The notes beneath the pieces were generated by a model that saw only the letters and a list, made by a program, of their open reading frames with translations, was not told the DNA's origin and did no database searches. Positions 1 through 10,490 of a stretch of 64,000 bases of DNA are shown here, piece after piece. This DNA comes from Bacteroidaceae bacterium. Lineage in GTDB: Bacteria > Bacteroidota > Bacteroidia > Bacteroidales > Bacteroidaceae. Each line of letters starts with the position of its first letter. Within the stretch, counting starts at the first letter, position 1. A program made the position numbers and the translations under genes. The stretch spans positions 62,001 to 126,000 of the forward strand of contig JAGCVH010000003.1 of the NCBI GenBank assembly GCA_017962495.1. The letters are read 5' to 3'.

Positions 1-2551
1 CAGCGTTGATGATACCATCGGCATTACGGTCAACATATACGCCTTCCAGGGGACTGCCGTTCTTGTCATAAACTTGCTGATACACATAGAAACTGTTGAT
101 AGGATAACCCACCATGTTCACTTGCACCTGATTGTTCAGACCTGCACCTATGGAGTTGCCGGACAGCTCGAAAGCAGCACCTGTATTCAATTCGGTCAGT
201 TCGTTGTCGTTCCAGGTTACATTGTAACCGATGGTCCAAGAGAAGTTCTTGGTGACAACGGGACGAGCATTGATGCTGAACTCGACACCTCTGTTGCGAA
301 GCGAACCGATGTTTTCGATTCTCTTGTTACTGAACTGAACGCTTGGGTCAACATATACGTCTGAAATAAGGTCTTTGGTTTTGCGGTAGTATAGGTCGAG
401 AGCACCATCAATGCGACCATTCAGGAAACTATAGTCGAGACCTATGTTATAGGTAAACGTGCGCTCCCACTTGATGTCGGGATTGAACACTTCGGGACGG
501 AAGGCATAGTAGCTCTGGTTGCCCAGCATATACTGAGCATAGACGTTACCAGTAGTGTAGCGAGGCAAATAGTAGAAACCAATGCCCAAATCCTGCTGGC
601 CAGTGACACCATAGCCGAGACGGAGTTTCAACTCATCCAAAGCCTTGCAGTCACGCAGGAATTTCTCTTCGTTAATCTTCCACGCCAACGCCAGAGCAGG
701 GAACTTGCCCCATTGGTTGCCCCTTGCGAAGTACGATGAACCGTCGAAACGCATGGAAGCCGTGAGCATATAACGATTAAGCAAGATGTAGTTCAAGCGA
801 GCGAAGTATGATGCCAGACGATGTGGGAAAATCCGCTCTCTTTCTTCGCGAAGGGTGGGAGAATATGCTTCGGGGATGTCCATTCTAACGCCGTTGGCAT
901 TATACCATTCATTACCCTGTCCATAGTCGTAGAAGTGACGGCGGAAATGCTGAAGTTCAGCACCTGCCATAACATCGAGATTGTGCTTGTCATTCCAATT
1001 GTGGGCATATTGAACATAGCCATTGGCGCGCCAGTTGTACTTGTAGGATTGATTTACACCTTCCCATCCGTAGTAGTTGTTGCCAAAAGAGTAGGGTGAG
1101 ATAATGTTTTTCTGGAAACCGGCAGAATAGTCACCGCCGAAACTTCCATGCAGGCTCAAGTCCTCGAAACCATGAATCTTATATTCCAGTTCAAGGTTAC
1201 CAATGAAGGCGTGGCTTTCGGCACGATTGTCTTGGTTCATCAAAAGAGCCAATGGGTTCTGGGGAGTATTGGTGTTTGTGATGTGTGTCCAGTTGGGGTC
1301 ATTTCCGCGTGAACCGTTCATCATAGTTTGCCAATAGCCACCGAACTCAGGATAAGTGTCGTCAAGAACAGGCTGAGTGGGGTCTATACGTAAAGCACTT
1401 CCAATGGCAGCGCCAGCATCGGCATAGCGGTTCTCGGCATACATGTACTTGGCAGTAAGGTTCACACTCAGGTGCTCCTTAAAGAATTTGGGAGAAAGAT
1501 TCAGCGAGCTGGTAAAGCGCTGGAACTTTGATGTCTTGATAACACCATTCTTGCCAGTAAATCCCAAACTTAATCGATAAGGTAGATTCTTAACGGCACC
1601 AGTCAGACCAATCTGATGGTCGCTTCCTACTGCGTTACGCAATATTTGGTCGGTCCAGTTCGTGTTTTCTTTACCGAGAGCAGGCATTCCATCAGCACTG
1701 CCGTTGTGGTTCGCCTTATAAAGGTTTGTAGCATAGTCGCGGAACTGGTCGCCATCGAGTACTTCATACTTGCGATAGGCGTGGGAGACACTTACATTAC
1801 CTGTGTAGTTCACCTTTACGGGAGAACCCTTCTTGCCCGTCTTTGTGGTGATGATGATGACACCGTTTGATGCGCGACTACCATAGATGGCTGTTGCGCT
1901 GGCGTCCTTCAGCACGGTGAAGGTCTCGATGTCCTCAGGATTAACCATTGAGAGAGGATTGGCCAGCCCTTGAACACCATTGTTGTCAATGGCAAGACCG
2001 TCGATGACAATCAGAGGGTCGTTGCTTGCTTTCAGTGACGAACCACCACGAATACGGATGCTTGCACCACCGCCAGGCGTACCATCATTGGAAATTACGC
2101 TCACACCGGCAATCTTACCCATGATCATGTCTTGGGGATTGGTGGTGATGCCTTTCGAGAGTTCGTCGGGCTTGAAAGCGGTTACAGAACCAGTTGCATC
2201 GGCCTTACGAACCTTACCGTAACCAATGACCACGGCTTCGTCGAGAACTTTTGCATCCTCCTGAAGGGTAACCGTAACACTGGGTGCTGCAGTGACTTCC
2301 TGAGTCTGGAAGCCCATGTAGCTGACTACGAGCACTGCACCGCGAGGCGCATTCAAGGTAAAGTTTCCGTCGATGTCGGTAACAGTGACATTCTGCGTGC
2401 CCTGTTGCTGTACTTTACCCATGATGATTGGCTCACCTTGTGCGTCCTTCACGTGACCCTTGACAGTAATGTTTTGGGCGAGTACGTTGACCGACGCGAA
2501 GACACCTACAAGAAATGCGAGTAGGCATCTGAAGTTTAGCTTTTCGTTCAT
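1..2551 (-). CDS. susC: SusC/RagA-family TonB-dependent outer-membrane receptor (partial, C-terminus cut by window edge)
   Basis: The open frame runs from an ATG at 2551 to the left edge (850 codons seen). The protein starts with a signal peptide ending near VLAQN, then a carboxypeptidase-regulatory-like domain (about residues 25-105), then the TonB plug with the SusC-typical stretches VIGYG, IRIRGGSS, PLIVIDG and YGSRASNGVI, followed by barrel sequence. SusC proteins import oligosaccharides through the outer membrane together with a SusD lipoprotein, which is expected just outside the window to the left. It lies downstream of GH97 and GH13 genes on the same strand, as in the Bacteroides starch locus, so malto-oligosaccharides are the inferred substrate. 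Confidence 0.93.
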   Translation of the reverse strand, partial: MNEKLNFRCLLAFLVGVFASVNVLAQNITVKGHVKDAQGEPIIMGKVQQQGTQNVTVTDIDGNFTLNAPRGAVLVVSYMGFQTQEVTAAPSVTVTLQEDAKVLDEAVVIGYGKVRKADATGSVTAFKPDELSKGITTNPQDMIMGKIAGVSVISNDGTPGGGASIRIRGGSSLKASNDPLIVIDGLAIDNNGVQGLANPLSMVNPEDIETFTVLKDASATAIYGSRASNGVIIITTKTGKKGSPVKVNYTGNVSVSHAYRKYEVLDGDQFRDYATNLYKANHNGSADGMPALGKENTNWTDQILRNAVGSDHQIGLTGAVKNLPYRLSLGFTGKNGVIKTSKFQRFTSSLNLSPKFFKEHLSVNLTAKYMYAENRYADAGAAIGSALRIDPTQPVLDDTYPEFGGYWQTMMNGSRGNDPNWTHITNTNTPQNPLALLMNQDNRAESHAFIGNLELEYKIHGFEDLSLHGSFGGDYSAGFQKNIISPYSFGNNYYGWEGVNQSYKYNWRANGYVQYAHNWNDKHNLDVMAGAELQHFRRHFYDYGQGNEWYNANGVRMDIPEAYSPTLREERERIFPHRLASYFARLNYILLNRYMLTASMRFDGSSYFARGNQWGKFPALALAWKINEEKFLRDCKALDELKLRLGYGVTGQQDLGIGFYYLPRYTTGNVYAQYMLGNQSYYAFRPEVFNPDIKWERTFTYNIGLDYSFLNGRIDGALDLYYRKTKDLISDVYVDPSVQFSNKRIENIGSLRNRGVEFSINARPVVTKNFSWTIGYNVTWNDNELTELNTGAAFELSGNSIGAGLNNQVQVNMVGYPINSFYVYQQVYDKNGSPLEGVYVDRNADGIINA

Positions 2552-2641
2552 TTTTTGTACTTTAAGGTTAAATTAGATAATAATGTTAATATTTTGTTTG
2601 TCTTTTGTCTTTAGGCGTTAACCCGTTAATCTTTTAACCTG

Positions 2642-4822
<2,181 letters not shown>

Positions 4823-4841
4823 TCAAATCATATTCGACATA

Positions 4842-4849
4842 CAAATTTA
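4842..4849 (-). promoter_or_regulatory. Possible secondary promoter -7 box for the GH97 gene
   Basis: CAAATTTA on the plus strand reads TAAATTTG on the minus strand, fitting the TAnnTTTG consensus. A CAAA (-33 TTTG) lies 22 bp away at 4872-4875 inside the GH13 stop region. The spacing is slightly long, so this is weak. Confidence 0.35.
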
Positions 4850-4860
4850 CATTATTATAT

Positions 4861-6717
4861 TTAATTAACACCAAAATCTAGCACAAAAATTTCTCGAGGA
4901 TTGAAACTAAGCTCTTTTTCGAGTTTTACATGTCGGTGTGTAAGCACATCGAAGGCCTTGTTTGCAGGTATTACCTCCTGATATGGAGTCAGGTCGATGG
5001 TTTGTTGGCTATTGGTGCCATTGAGGAACACGAGTACGGTCTTTCCTTCGAATTGTCGCGCATAGGCGTACACACCCTTTTGCACAACGAAGTGAGTGAG
5101 TTTGCCGAAGTGGACAGCCGGGCAATTCTTGCGCCATTGCAACAGGTTTTGTGTAAAGCGGAAGTACCATTCCTGGCGTGCGTCTCGGCCTTCCTTCGTG
5201 AATGCGTTGCTCTTGTCGTCAGGCCATCCGCCAGGGAAGTCTTGACGCAGTGCACCGTCACCCTTGCTCTTGTTGGCTGCCATTCCTATCTCATTGCCAT
5301 AATAGAGTTGTGGAATGCCTCGAAGCGTGAGCAGGAGGGTCAGGGCGTGTTTGTATCGAATGGTGTCCTTTGCCATTTCGGGGTTCTTCTGGAAGCGGTC
5401 TGTGTCGTGATTGTCGAGGAAGGTGAGCAGATGGTTGACATCGGCAAATACGATGTCCTGACTCAGGTATTCATAGAGCCGTGCATAACCTCTGTCCCAT
5501 TCGTCGGTCTCTTCGTCCACAACATAGTTGAGCAGGCTCATGAGAGGGAAGTCCATGACGGTGGGAAGCATAGAGTTGCGTGGTGCAGCCAGTTTGCTGT
5601 CCTTTTGCCAGTAGGAGACCCCGACATTGTTGTTAATCCACGCTTCGCCAACGATGTTGAAACCTGGGTATTCGAGTTCCATGCGATTGCACCATTCCAC
5701 CATTGCGTCGAAGTCGTTGTAGGGGTAGGTGTCCTGGCGTATTCCGTCGATTCCAGCCCATTCCACCCACCAGATGGAGGCTTGGATGAGATAGTCTTTC
5801 ACAAGGCGGTTACGCATGTCCAGATCGGGCATAGCCTCCACAAACCATCCGTCCACCATGCGCTTGCGGTTGTAGGCCGAAGAGTTCACATCGCCCACAG
5901 CACCTGTTCTGTAGCTCGATTGCACATATTTGCCGTCAAAGTTGAACCAATTGGTTTGAGGCATATCGGCATAGAGGAAGTTTTGTCGTCCACAATGGTT
6001 GAAGACGATGTCCTGAATCACTTTTATTCCCTTCTCATGGGCTTTCTCGACGAACTGCTTGTAGTCGTCGTTAGAACCAAATCGTGGGTCGGTCAGGTAG
6101 TAGTTGGTGATGGCATAGCCGTGATACGATTCCTTAGGCATATCGTTGACGAACAGTGGGGTAGGCCAGATGGCTGTAATGCCCAGTTCTGCCAGATAGT
6201 CGAGGTGGTTGGTCATTCCTGCCAAGTCGCCTCCATGACGAGCCAGAGGCACATTGCGGTTGCACCCTTCCTCTTCTTTCATGCCTGGAATGTCATCGTT
6301 GCTGGTGTCGCCGTTTGCAAAGCGGTCGGGCATGAGCAGATAGACCACATCGGAGGCGTCATACGACTTGCGATTGACCGCCACACGCTTCTTTAGTTCA
6401 TACGGAATGGTTTTCTTCCCGACTTTGATTTCGAAGGTCTGTGCAGGTGCACCTTTCGTATCGAGATATAGAATTATATAGTTCTGATTTTCAGGACGAA
6501 TAATCTCCTTTAGTTCAACCTTTTGTTCACGACTGAGGCTAACAGCTTCGTTGCCCAGATTCTTGCCATGAATGAGGATTTGTAACTGCGGATTCTTCAT
6601 GTCTGCCCACCAGCAGAGGGGATGCACCTCTTCGATGCTTGTCTTCTGTTTCGGAGCACTTGTTGCCGATGCGCCAAAGGCGACGAGCAAACTCAGGGAT
6701 AGTAATAACTTTTTCAT
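4861..6717 (-). CDS. susA: GH13 alpha-amylase/neopullulanase-type enzyme, SusA-like
   Basis: A 618-residue protein with a signal peptide, an N-terminal immunoglobulin-like domain (about 25-110) of the neopullulanase/cyclomaltodextrinase type, and an (alpha/beta)8 barrel. GH13 hallmarks are all visible: VIQDIVFNHCG, GIDGIRQDTY (nucleophile D329), NIVGEAW (acid/base E358) and FLDNHDTDR (D438). Such enzymes open starch, pullulan or cyclodextrins in the periplasm to feed SusB. It is the first gene of the leftward GH13-GH97-susC run and is preceded by a strong promoter match and a 74-bp tandem repeat. No SusR-type regulator is adjacent. Confidence 0.92.
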   Translation of the reverse strand: MKKLLLSLSLLVAFGASATSAPKQKTSIEEVHPLCWWADMKNPQLQILIHGKNLGNEAVSLSREQKVELKEIIRPENQNYIILYLDTKGAPAQTFEIKVGKKTIPYELKKRVAVNRKSYDASDVVYLLMPDRFANGDTSNDDIPGMKEEEGCNRNVPLARHGGDLAGMTNHLDYLAELGITAIWPTPLFVNDMPKESYHGYAITNYYLTDPRFGSNDDYKQFVEKAHEKGIKVIQDIVFNHCGRQNFLYADMPQTNWFNFDGKYVQSSYRTGAVGDVNSSAYNRKRMVDGWFVEAMPDLDMRNRLVKDYLIQASIWWVEWAGIDGIRQDTYPYNDFDAMVEWCNRMELEYPGFNIVGEAWINNNVGVSYWQKDSKLAAPRNSMLPTVMDFPLMSLLNYVVDEETDEWDRGYARLYEYLSQDIVFADVNHLLTFLDNHDTDRFQKNPEMAKDTIRYKHALTLLLTLRGIPQLYYGNEIGMAANKSKGDGALRQDFPGGWPDDKSNAFTKEGRDARQEWYFRFTQNLLQWRKNCPAVHFGKLTHFVVQKGVYAYARQFEGKTVLVFLNGTNSQQTIDLTPYQEVIPANKAFDVLTHRHVKLEKELSFNPREIFVLDFGVN

Positions 6718-6738
6718 GATATATTCACTTTTGTATTA

Positions 6739-6770
6739 CAAAGTTACGATTAAGCGAGCAAAAAGCCAAA
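6739..6770 (-). promoter_or_regulatory. Bacteroidetes-type promoter of the sus-like operon
   Basis: On the minus strand TAACTTTG (6739-6746) is preceded by TTTG (6767-6770) with a 20-bp spacer, the Bacteroidetes -33/-7 consensus. It lies 22 bp upstream of the GH13 start codon. A similar -7 box recurs in the tandem repeat upstream, for example CAAAGTTA at 6807-6814. Confidence 0.7.
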
Positions 6771-6957
6771 AAAATTTTGAGGTTTTTCGAGCGGTAGTAA
6801 CTAAAACAAAGTTAAAGTTACGATTAAGCGAGCAAAAAGCCAAAAAAATTTTGAGGTTTTTCGAGCGGTAGTAACTAAAACAAAGTTAAAGTTACGATTA
6901 AGCGAGCAAAAAGCCAAAAGAATTTTGAGGTTTTTCGTGTGTTAGTAACTAAAATAA
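6743..6957. repeat. 74-bp tandem direct repeat, about 2.9 copies
   Basis: Units begin at 6743, 6817 and 6891, each opening with GTTACGATTAAGCGAGCAAA. Units 1 and 2 are essentially identical; unit 3 diverges at its end. Each boundary has a promoter-like CAAAGTTA facing the sus-like operon. The repeat fills most of the 358-bp gap between the GH13 start and the next gene; the rest (6958-7075) is AT-rich and carries the promoter of the rightward gene. Confidence 0.9.
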
Positions 6958-7032
6958 GGTATAAAAACCACTTATAGTTATTCATTTCTGCAAAAAAATA
7001 GCCCAAAAGTGTATTAATGATAATATTTGTAT

Positions 7033-7040
7033 TAACTTTG
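7033..7040 (+). promoter_or_regulatory. Promoter -7 box for the amphipathic-helix protein gene
   Basis: TAACTTTG fits the Bacteroidetes -7 consensus, 36 bp before the ATG at 7076. No clear TTTG is seen at the proper -33 distance. Confidence 0.5.
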
Positions 7041-7075
7041 CGCAGAGATACTTAACCAATTAAATTAATAAAACT

Positions 7076-7522
7076 ATGAGACCACAAGACGAACAAGCAC
7101 CTGCTACACAGCCGGTTGAAGAGCCGAAATCGGACATCCAGAATGTTGTTAAAGATGTCAAAGAGAAGGTTGAAGGCCTGATTAACGACCTGAATGAGAA
7201 CGAGAACCTGAAGGCCGCTAAGGAAAAAGTTAGCGATTTGGTGGACACTGCCAAGGAAAAGATTGAAGAGCTGAAGAAGAGCGAGAGCCTGCAAGAGGCT
7301 AAGGATAAGGTTGTTGACGCTCTTGGCGATGCCAAAGAGAAGGTTTCCGACTTCGTGGAGGATGTGAAGCAAAGCGAAGCCCTGAAAGCCGCCAAGGAAA
7401 AGGTGGAAGACATCATGGAAGATGCAGGCGAACTGCTCGACAAAGGCACTGAAGAGGTGAAAAAGAGCGGTATTTGGGACAAAATCAAGGGATTTTTAGG
7501 CATCAATAAGGAGGCAAAATAA
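7076..7522 (+). CDS. Small charged amphipathic-helix repeat protein (LEA/YtxH-like), unknown function
   Basis: A 148-residue protein with no signal peptide or membrane segment. After a short Pro/Glu-rich start it is almost wholly predicted helix, rich in Lys, Glu, Asp, Ala and Val. Three internal repeats of about 27-31 residues are visible, opening with LKAAKEKVSDLV, LQEAKDKVVDAL and LKAAKEKVEDIM, and the end is WDKIKGFLGI. This pattern is seen in LEA-like, apolipoprotein-like and phasin-like proteins; the sequence does not tell which. It is a single gene with its own promoter and a good terminator, divergent from the sus-like operon. Confidence 0.75.
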   Translation: MRPQDEQAPATQPVEEPKSDIQNVVKDVKEKVEGLINDLNENENLKAAKEKVSDLVDTAKEKIEELKKSESLQEAKDKVVDALGDAKEKVSDFVEDVKQSEALKAAKEKVEDIMEDAGELLDKGTEEVKKSGIWDKIKGFLGINKEAK

Positions 7523-7553
7523 GCCTTTTTGCTTTATTTACAACAACAACGGG

Positions 7554-7583
7554 ATGAGGGCTCCAAATGGGGCTCTCATTTTT
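7554..7583 (+). terminator. Rho-independent terminator after the helical protein gene
   Basis: An 11-bp stem (ATGAGGGCTCC / GGGGCTCTCAT, with G-T pairs) closed by AAAT and followed by a run of five T. It lies 31 bp after the stop codon. Confidence 0.85.
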
Positions 7584-7624
7584 GTCCCATTTCATCGAGG
7601 TTTTTCCGACGCCGAACAATTTTT

Positions 7625-7922
7625 GCCACTTTTGCCACTTTTGCCACATGCCACATTTAGTACCTTCAATAGTCTGGCAAAGGGGAAAGGGCAAAATAGG
7701 CAAAAATAGGCGAAATCATGAATTCCCCCAACCAATATCACTTTTATAAGTTTGAGTGCAAAAATGAGCAAAACGACACCAAAAAACGCATAAAAGAGAG
7801 TATAATTACATACTACTATGTAATATACTATTATTATAATATATTGATTATCAAGTTATTAACCCCTTCTCTCCAACCTTCTTGTCTCAAAAACCACCTT
7901 AATGTGGCATGTGGCATGTGGC
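7625..7922. mobile_element. Possible non-autonomous element bounded by inverted heptamer arrays
   Basis: The left end holds GCCAC at 7625, 7634, 7643 and 7650 (spacings 9, 9, 7). The right end holds ATGTGGC at 7902, 7909 and 7916 (spacing 7), the inverted form. Between them is about 245 bp of AT-rich DNA with TATA-like palindromes (7801-7857) and no convincing gene. The design resembles the A-B arrays around the VirE-type gene at 27766-30367. Nothing proves mobility. The remaining parts of the 7523-8020 gap hold the terminator before it and the promoter of the M64 gene after it. Confidence 0.4.
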
Positions 7923-7969
7923 AAAATTCAAGTTTCGTGTTAAATAACGCCGTAATTTGATAGGTGAAA

Positions 7970-8001
7970 TTTGCGTATTTCGGAATTATTTTGTATCTTT
8001 G
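7970..8001 (+). promoter_or_regulatory. Promoter of the M64 peptidase gene
   Basis: TTTG (7970-7973), 20-bp spacer, TATCTTTG (7994-8001), a full match to the Bacteroidetes consensus. It shows that the ATG at 8021 is the start rather than an upstream in-frame codon. Confidence 0.8.
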
Positions 8002-8020
8002 TATTGTAAATAAAAGAACG

Positions 8021-9307
8021 ATGAAAAGATACTTCCTTCTGCTTTTAGCCCTCCTGATGGGCACCCTGACAGCCTGGTCGCAGGTGCGCTTCGAAGACTA
8101 CTTCGAGGACCAGACATTGCGTCTCGACTATACCCTGAGCGGCAATCATAGCGAGCAGGTGATAAGCCTCGCAGGCATGAAGCAGAGCACGGGGTGGTAT
8201 GGGCGTAGGGTCAACCTGGGCAAGCTTGCCTTGGAAGGCAGTGGACAGCTGTTTGTTACCGACACGCTGGGCAGGGACACGCTCTATTGCCAGTCGTTCT
8301 CCACGCTGTTCCAGGAGTGGCAGACCTATGAGGAAGCCACCCAGCTGTGGCGCTCGTTTGAGCACTGTATGCTCATGCCTATGCCTAAGCAACCCGTCGA
8401 TGTAACCCTGCGCCTCACAGACACGCACAGACGCGAGAGAGCACGCCTTACTCACCGCGTTAAGCCCTCAGACATTCTCGTCGAGCGCCTAGGCTCGAAG
8501 CGCATCGAACCTTGGCGTTATGTGCGTCGAGGAAGCTTTCAAGGCCATTGCATCAATGTGGCTATCGTGGCAGAAGGCTATACTGCAGAGGAGATGGGTG
8601 TCTTCCTGCGTGATTGCGAAACCACCGTCGATGCGTTGCTGGCCCACGAACCCTTCAAGAGCGAAAAGGAACGCTTCAACTTCATCGCAGTTTCCGTCCC
8701 ATCGGCCGAAAGCGGAGTTTCCATCCCACACCAGGGCTTGTGGTTGCAGACGGCATTGGGAAGCCACTTCGATACCTTCTATTCCGCGCGATACCTTACT
8801 ACTTTGCGCATACAACGACTTCACGATGTGCTGGCAGGCATTCCCTACGAACACATCATCATCCTCGCCAATACCAGTAACTACGGCGGTGGAGGCGTTT
8901 ACAACAGCTATGTGCTGTCGGCAGCTCATAATGTGGCAGCCCGGCCTGTAGTGGTGCATGAATTCGGGCATTCCTTTGGCGGACTTGCCGACGAGTATTT
9001 CTACGACGACATGTTCGAGACTCCTTATCCCGACGACACAGAACCTTGGGAACCAAACATCACGACGCTGGTCGATTTCGATTCAAAGTGGAAGGATATG
9101 CTCAAGCGCAAGACACCCATCCCCACACAGCCCGATGGGAAAGACGTTTACACTAAAGTGGGGGTTTATGAGGGTGCAGGCTATCAGTCGAAAGGCGTTT
9201 ACCGCCCAACGCAGGAATGTAGGATGAAGGTCAATGAGGCACCAGTCTTCTGCCCTGTGTGCGAAAGGGCTATACGCCGCATCATACGGTACCACACGGA
9301 GGAGTGA
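8021..9307 (+). CDS. M64 (IgA peptidase-like) secreted zinc metallopeptidase
   Basis: A 428-residue protein with a signal peptide (MKRYFLLLLALLMGTLTAWS) and an N-terminal beta domain followed by the peptidase domain. The metzincin-type site HEFGHSFGGLADE lies at residues 313-325 (HExxHxxGxxxD), the hallmark of family M64, named after the Clostridium ramosum IgA protease. Bacteroidetes carry many members whose substrates are unknown, so cleavage of IgA is not implied. The start at 8021 follows a strong promoter; an earlier in-frame start would lie upstream of it. The 3' end overlaps the convergent LOG-family gene by 26 bp. Confidence 0.88.
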   Translation: MKRYFLLLLALLMGTLTAWSQVRFEDYFEDQTLRLDYTLSGNHSEQVISLAGMKQSTGWYGRRVNLGKLALEGSGQLFVTDTLGRDTLYCQSFSTLFQEWQTYEEATQLWRSFEHCMLMPMPKQPVDVTLRLTDTHRRERARLTHRVKPSDILVERLGSKRIEPWRYVRRGSFQGHCINVAIVAEGYTAEEMGVFLRDCETTVDALLAHEPFKSEKERFNFIAVSVPSAESGVSIPHQGLWLQTALGSHFDTFYSARYLTTLRIQRLHDVLAGIPYEHIIILANTSNYGGGGVYNSYVLSAAHNVAARPVVVHEFGHSFGGLADEYFYDDMFETPYPDDTEPWEPNITTLVDFDSKWKDMLKRKTPIPTQPDGKDVYTKVGVYEGAGYQSKGVYRPTQECRMKVNEAPVFCPVCERAIRRIIRYHTEE

Positions 9308-10415
9308 AGCTCATGATTTCCTCCACAATCTCGTCGCAGTCGTCGCTTATGGCAAGGATGAGATTCTTGTAGCGTCCCTTGCTTACAAGGCCTTGGATAA
9401 GCGGATAGACGGGAACCTCCGATTGCCAGTAGTCCTTGTCCATGAACACCATCGGACTTGCATAACCAAACGACATGTAGTGGTTCTGCACAGCATCCTG
9501 AAAGATTTCCTGCAAAGTGCCTGCCGAGCCTGGCGTAAAGATGATGCCGCCTTTGGCAATGGTCAAGATTCCGTCCTCACGAATGGAGTTGTCGAAGTAT
9601 TTGGCAATGTGTGTGGCAAGTGGGGTTGAAGGCTCGTGGCCATAGAGCCAAGTGGGAATACCAAGACTTTTGTACCCTTGTGTCTGTGGAAACTTTTCCC
9701 TGATCTGGAAAGCCGAATCGAGCCAAAGGGAGTCGGAGAAACTTGGCACTTGACTGATGAGAGCCAATGCTTCGTCGAGTTCTTCAAGGCTTCGTCCTGC
9801 CATCCAGGCACCAAGGTGTGTGGCTTCCATAGCACCAGGTCCACCACCACTAATCATCAGTTTTCCCTTCTCAGTCAGTTGCTTGCTTATCTGGGCTATC
9901 TGGCGGTAGTGAGCGTCAGTTCGCAACATTCCGTGTCCGCCCATCACTCCTATGATGTCCTGCTCGCGATAGTCGTCGAGGAAGTGGTGGAGGCTATTGC
10001 TGATGGAGTGGTCGTGAAGTGTTCTGGCAAGGGTTTCCTTAATGTCGGTGCTTTGTTTTCCGCGTTCCAGATAGTGCTTATATACGCGTCCGTCGAAGCT
10101 CTTGCTCAGGGTCTCAGGCTTTCCCACTTCATAACCGTCATACAGCGTTTCGGCAGTGTAAAGTTCCGTCTGAAAGCGAAACAGCTCGCCCATGTCGGGA
10201 AACACGAGGCTGTCGGTAAACATTCGCTTGAGGCCGTGAGGCATCTGACAGGATAGAAAGATGCATTGGCTGTATTTGTGTGCAAGCGCGGCTTCGGCTT
10301 GCTGTCGGAGGTCGATGCTGTGGAAGGCTAAGCGTCGCAAAGGCACATCGATGGGACCGGCAAGCACCTCTGCCAGTTGCTCTTGTGTCTTTATTTCAAC
10401 ATAGTTCGGACGCAT
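9282..10415 (-). CDS. LOG-family (lysine decarboxylase-like) Rossmann-fold protein
   Basis: A 377-residue cytoplasmic protein. The C-terminal half has the LOG/TIGR00730-like fold signature: GVMGGHGM, ISGGGPGAMEA and TPGSAGTLQEIF, the last matching the PGGxGTxxE motif with Ser for the second Gly. The N-terminal 150 residues are an extension not found in small LOG proteins. LOG enzymes are nucleotide 5'-monophosphate phosphoribohydrolases; the long form is less well characterised, so substrate is inferred only at family level. The gene converges on the M64 gene with a 26-bp tail overlap and is followed upstream by the DUF4270 gene. Confidence 0.8.
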   Translation of the reverse strand: MRPNYVEIKTQEQLAEVLAGPIDVPLRRLAFHSIDLRQQAEAALAHKYSQCIFLSCQMPHGLKRMFTDSLVFPDMGELFRFQTELYTAETLYDGYEVGKPETLSKSFDGRVYKHYLERGKQSTDIKETLARTLHDHSISNSLHHFLDDYREQDIIGVMGGHGMLRTDAHYRQIAQISKQLTEKGKLMISGGGPGAMEATHLGAWMAGRSLEELDEALALISQVPSFSDSLWLDSAFQIREKFPQTQGYKSLGIPTWLYGHEPSTPLATHIAKYFDNSIREDGILTIAKGGIIFTPGSAGTLQEIFQDAVQNHYMSFGYASPMVFMDKDYWQSEVPVYPLIQGLVSKGRYKNLILAISDDCDEIVEEIMSFTPPCGTV

Positions 10416-10490
10416 ACTTACAACTCCGTTTGAGTCTTTTTCCTCCTTTTCTTTATGCTTTATTCAATAGCAAAGCGCTCGATTTGCGCA

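Noticed and set aside
4930-6396. Long open frame (488 codons) antisense to the GH13 gene
   Set aside because: It is a shadow frame of the GH13 coding sequence with no family likeness, no promoter and His/Val-rich low-quality composition.
7718-7960. 80-codon frame inside the AT-rich element
   Set aside because: Composition is that of AT-rich DNA (Asn/Tyr/Ile runs), it crosses the heptamer array, and has no promoter.
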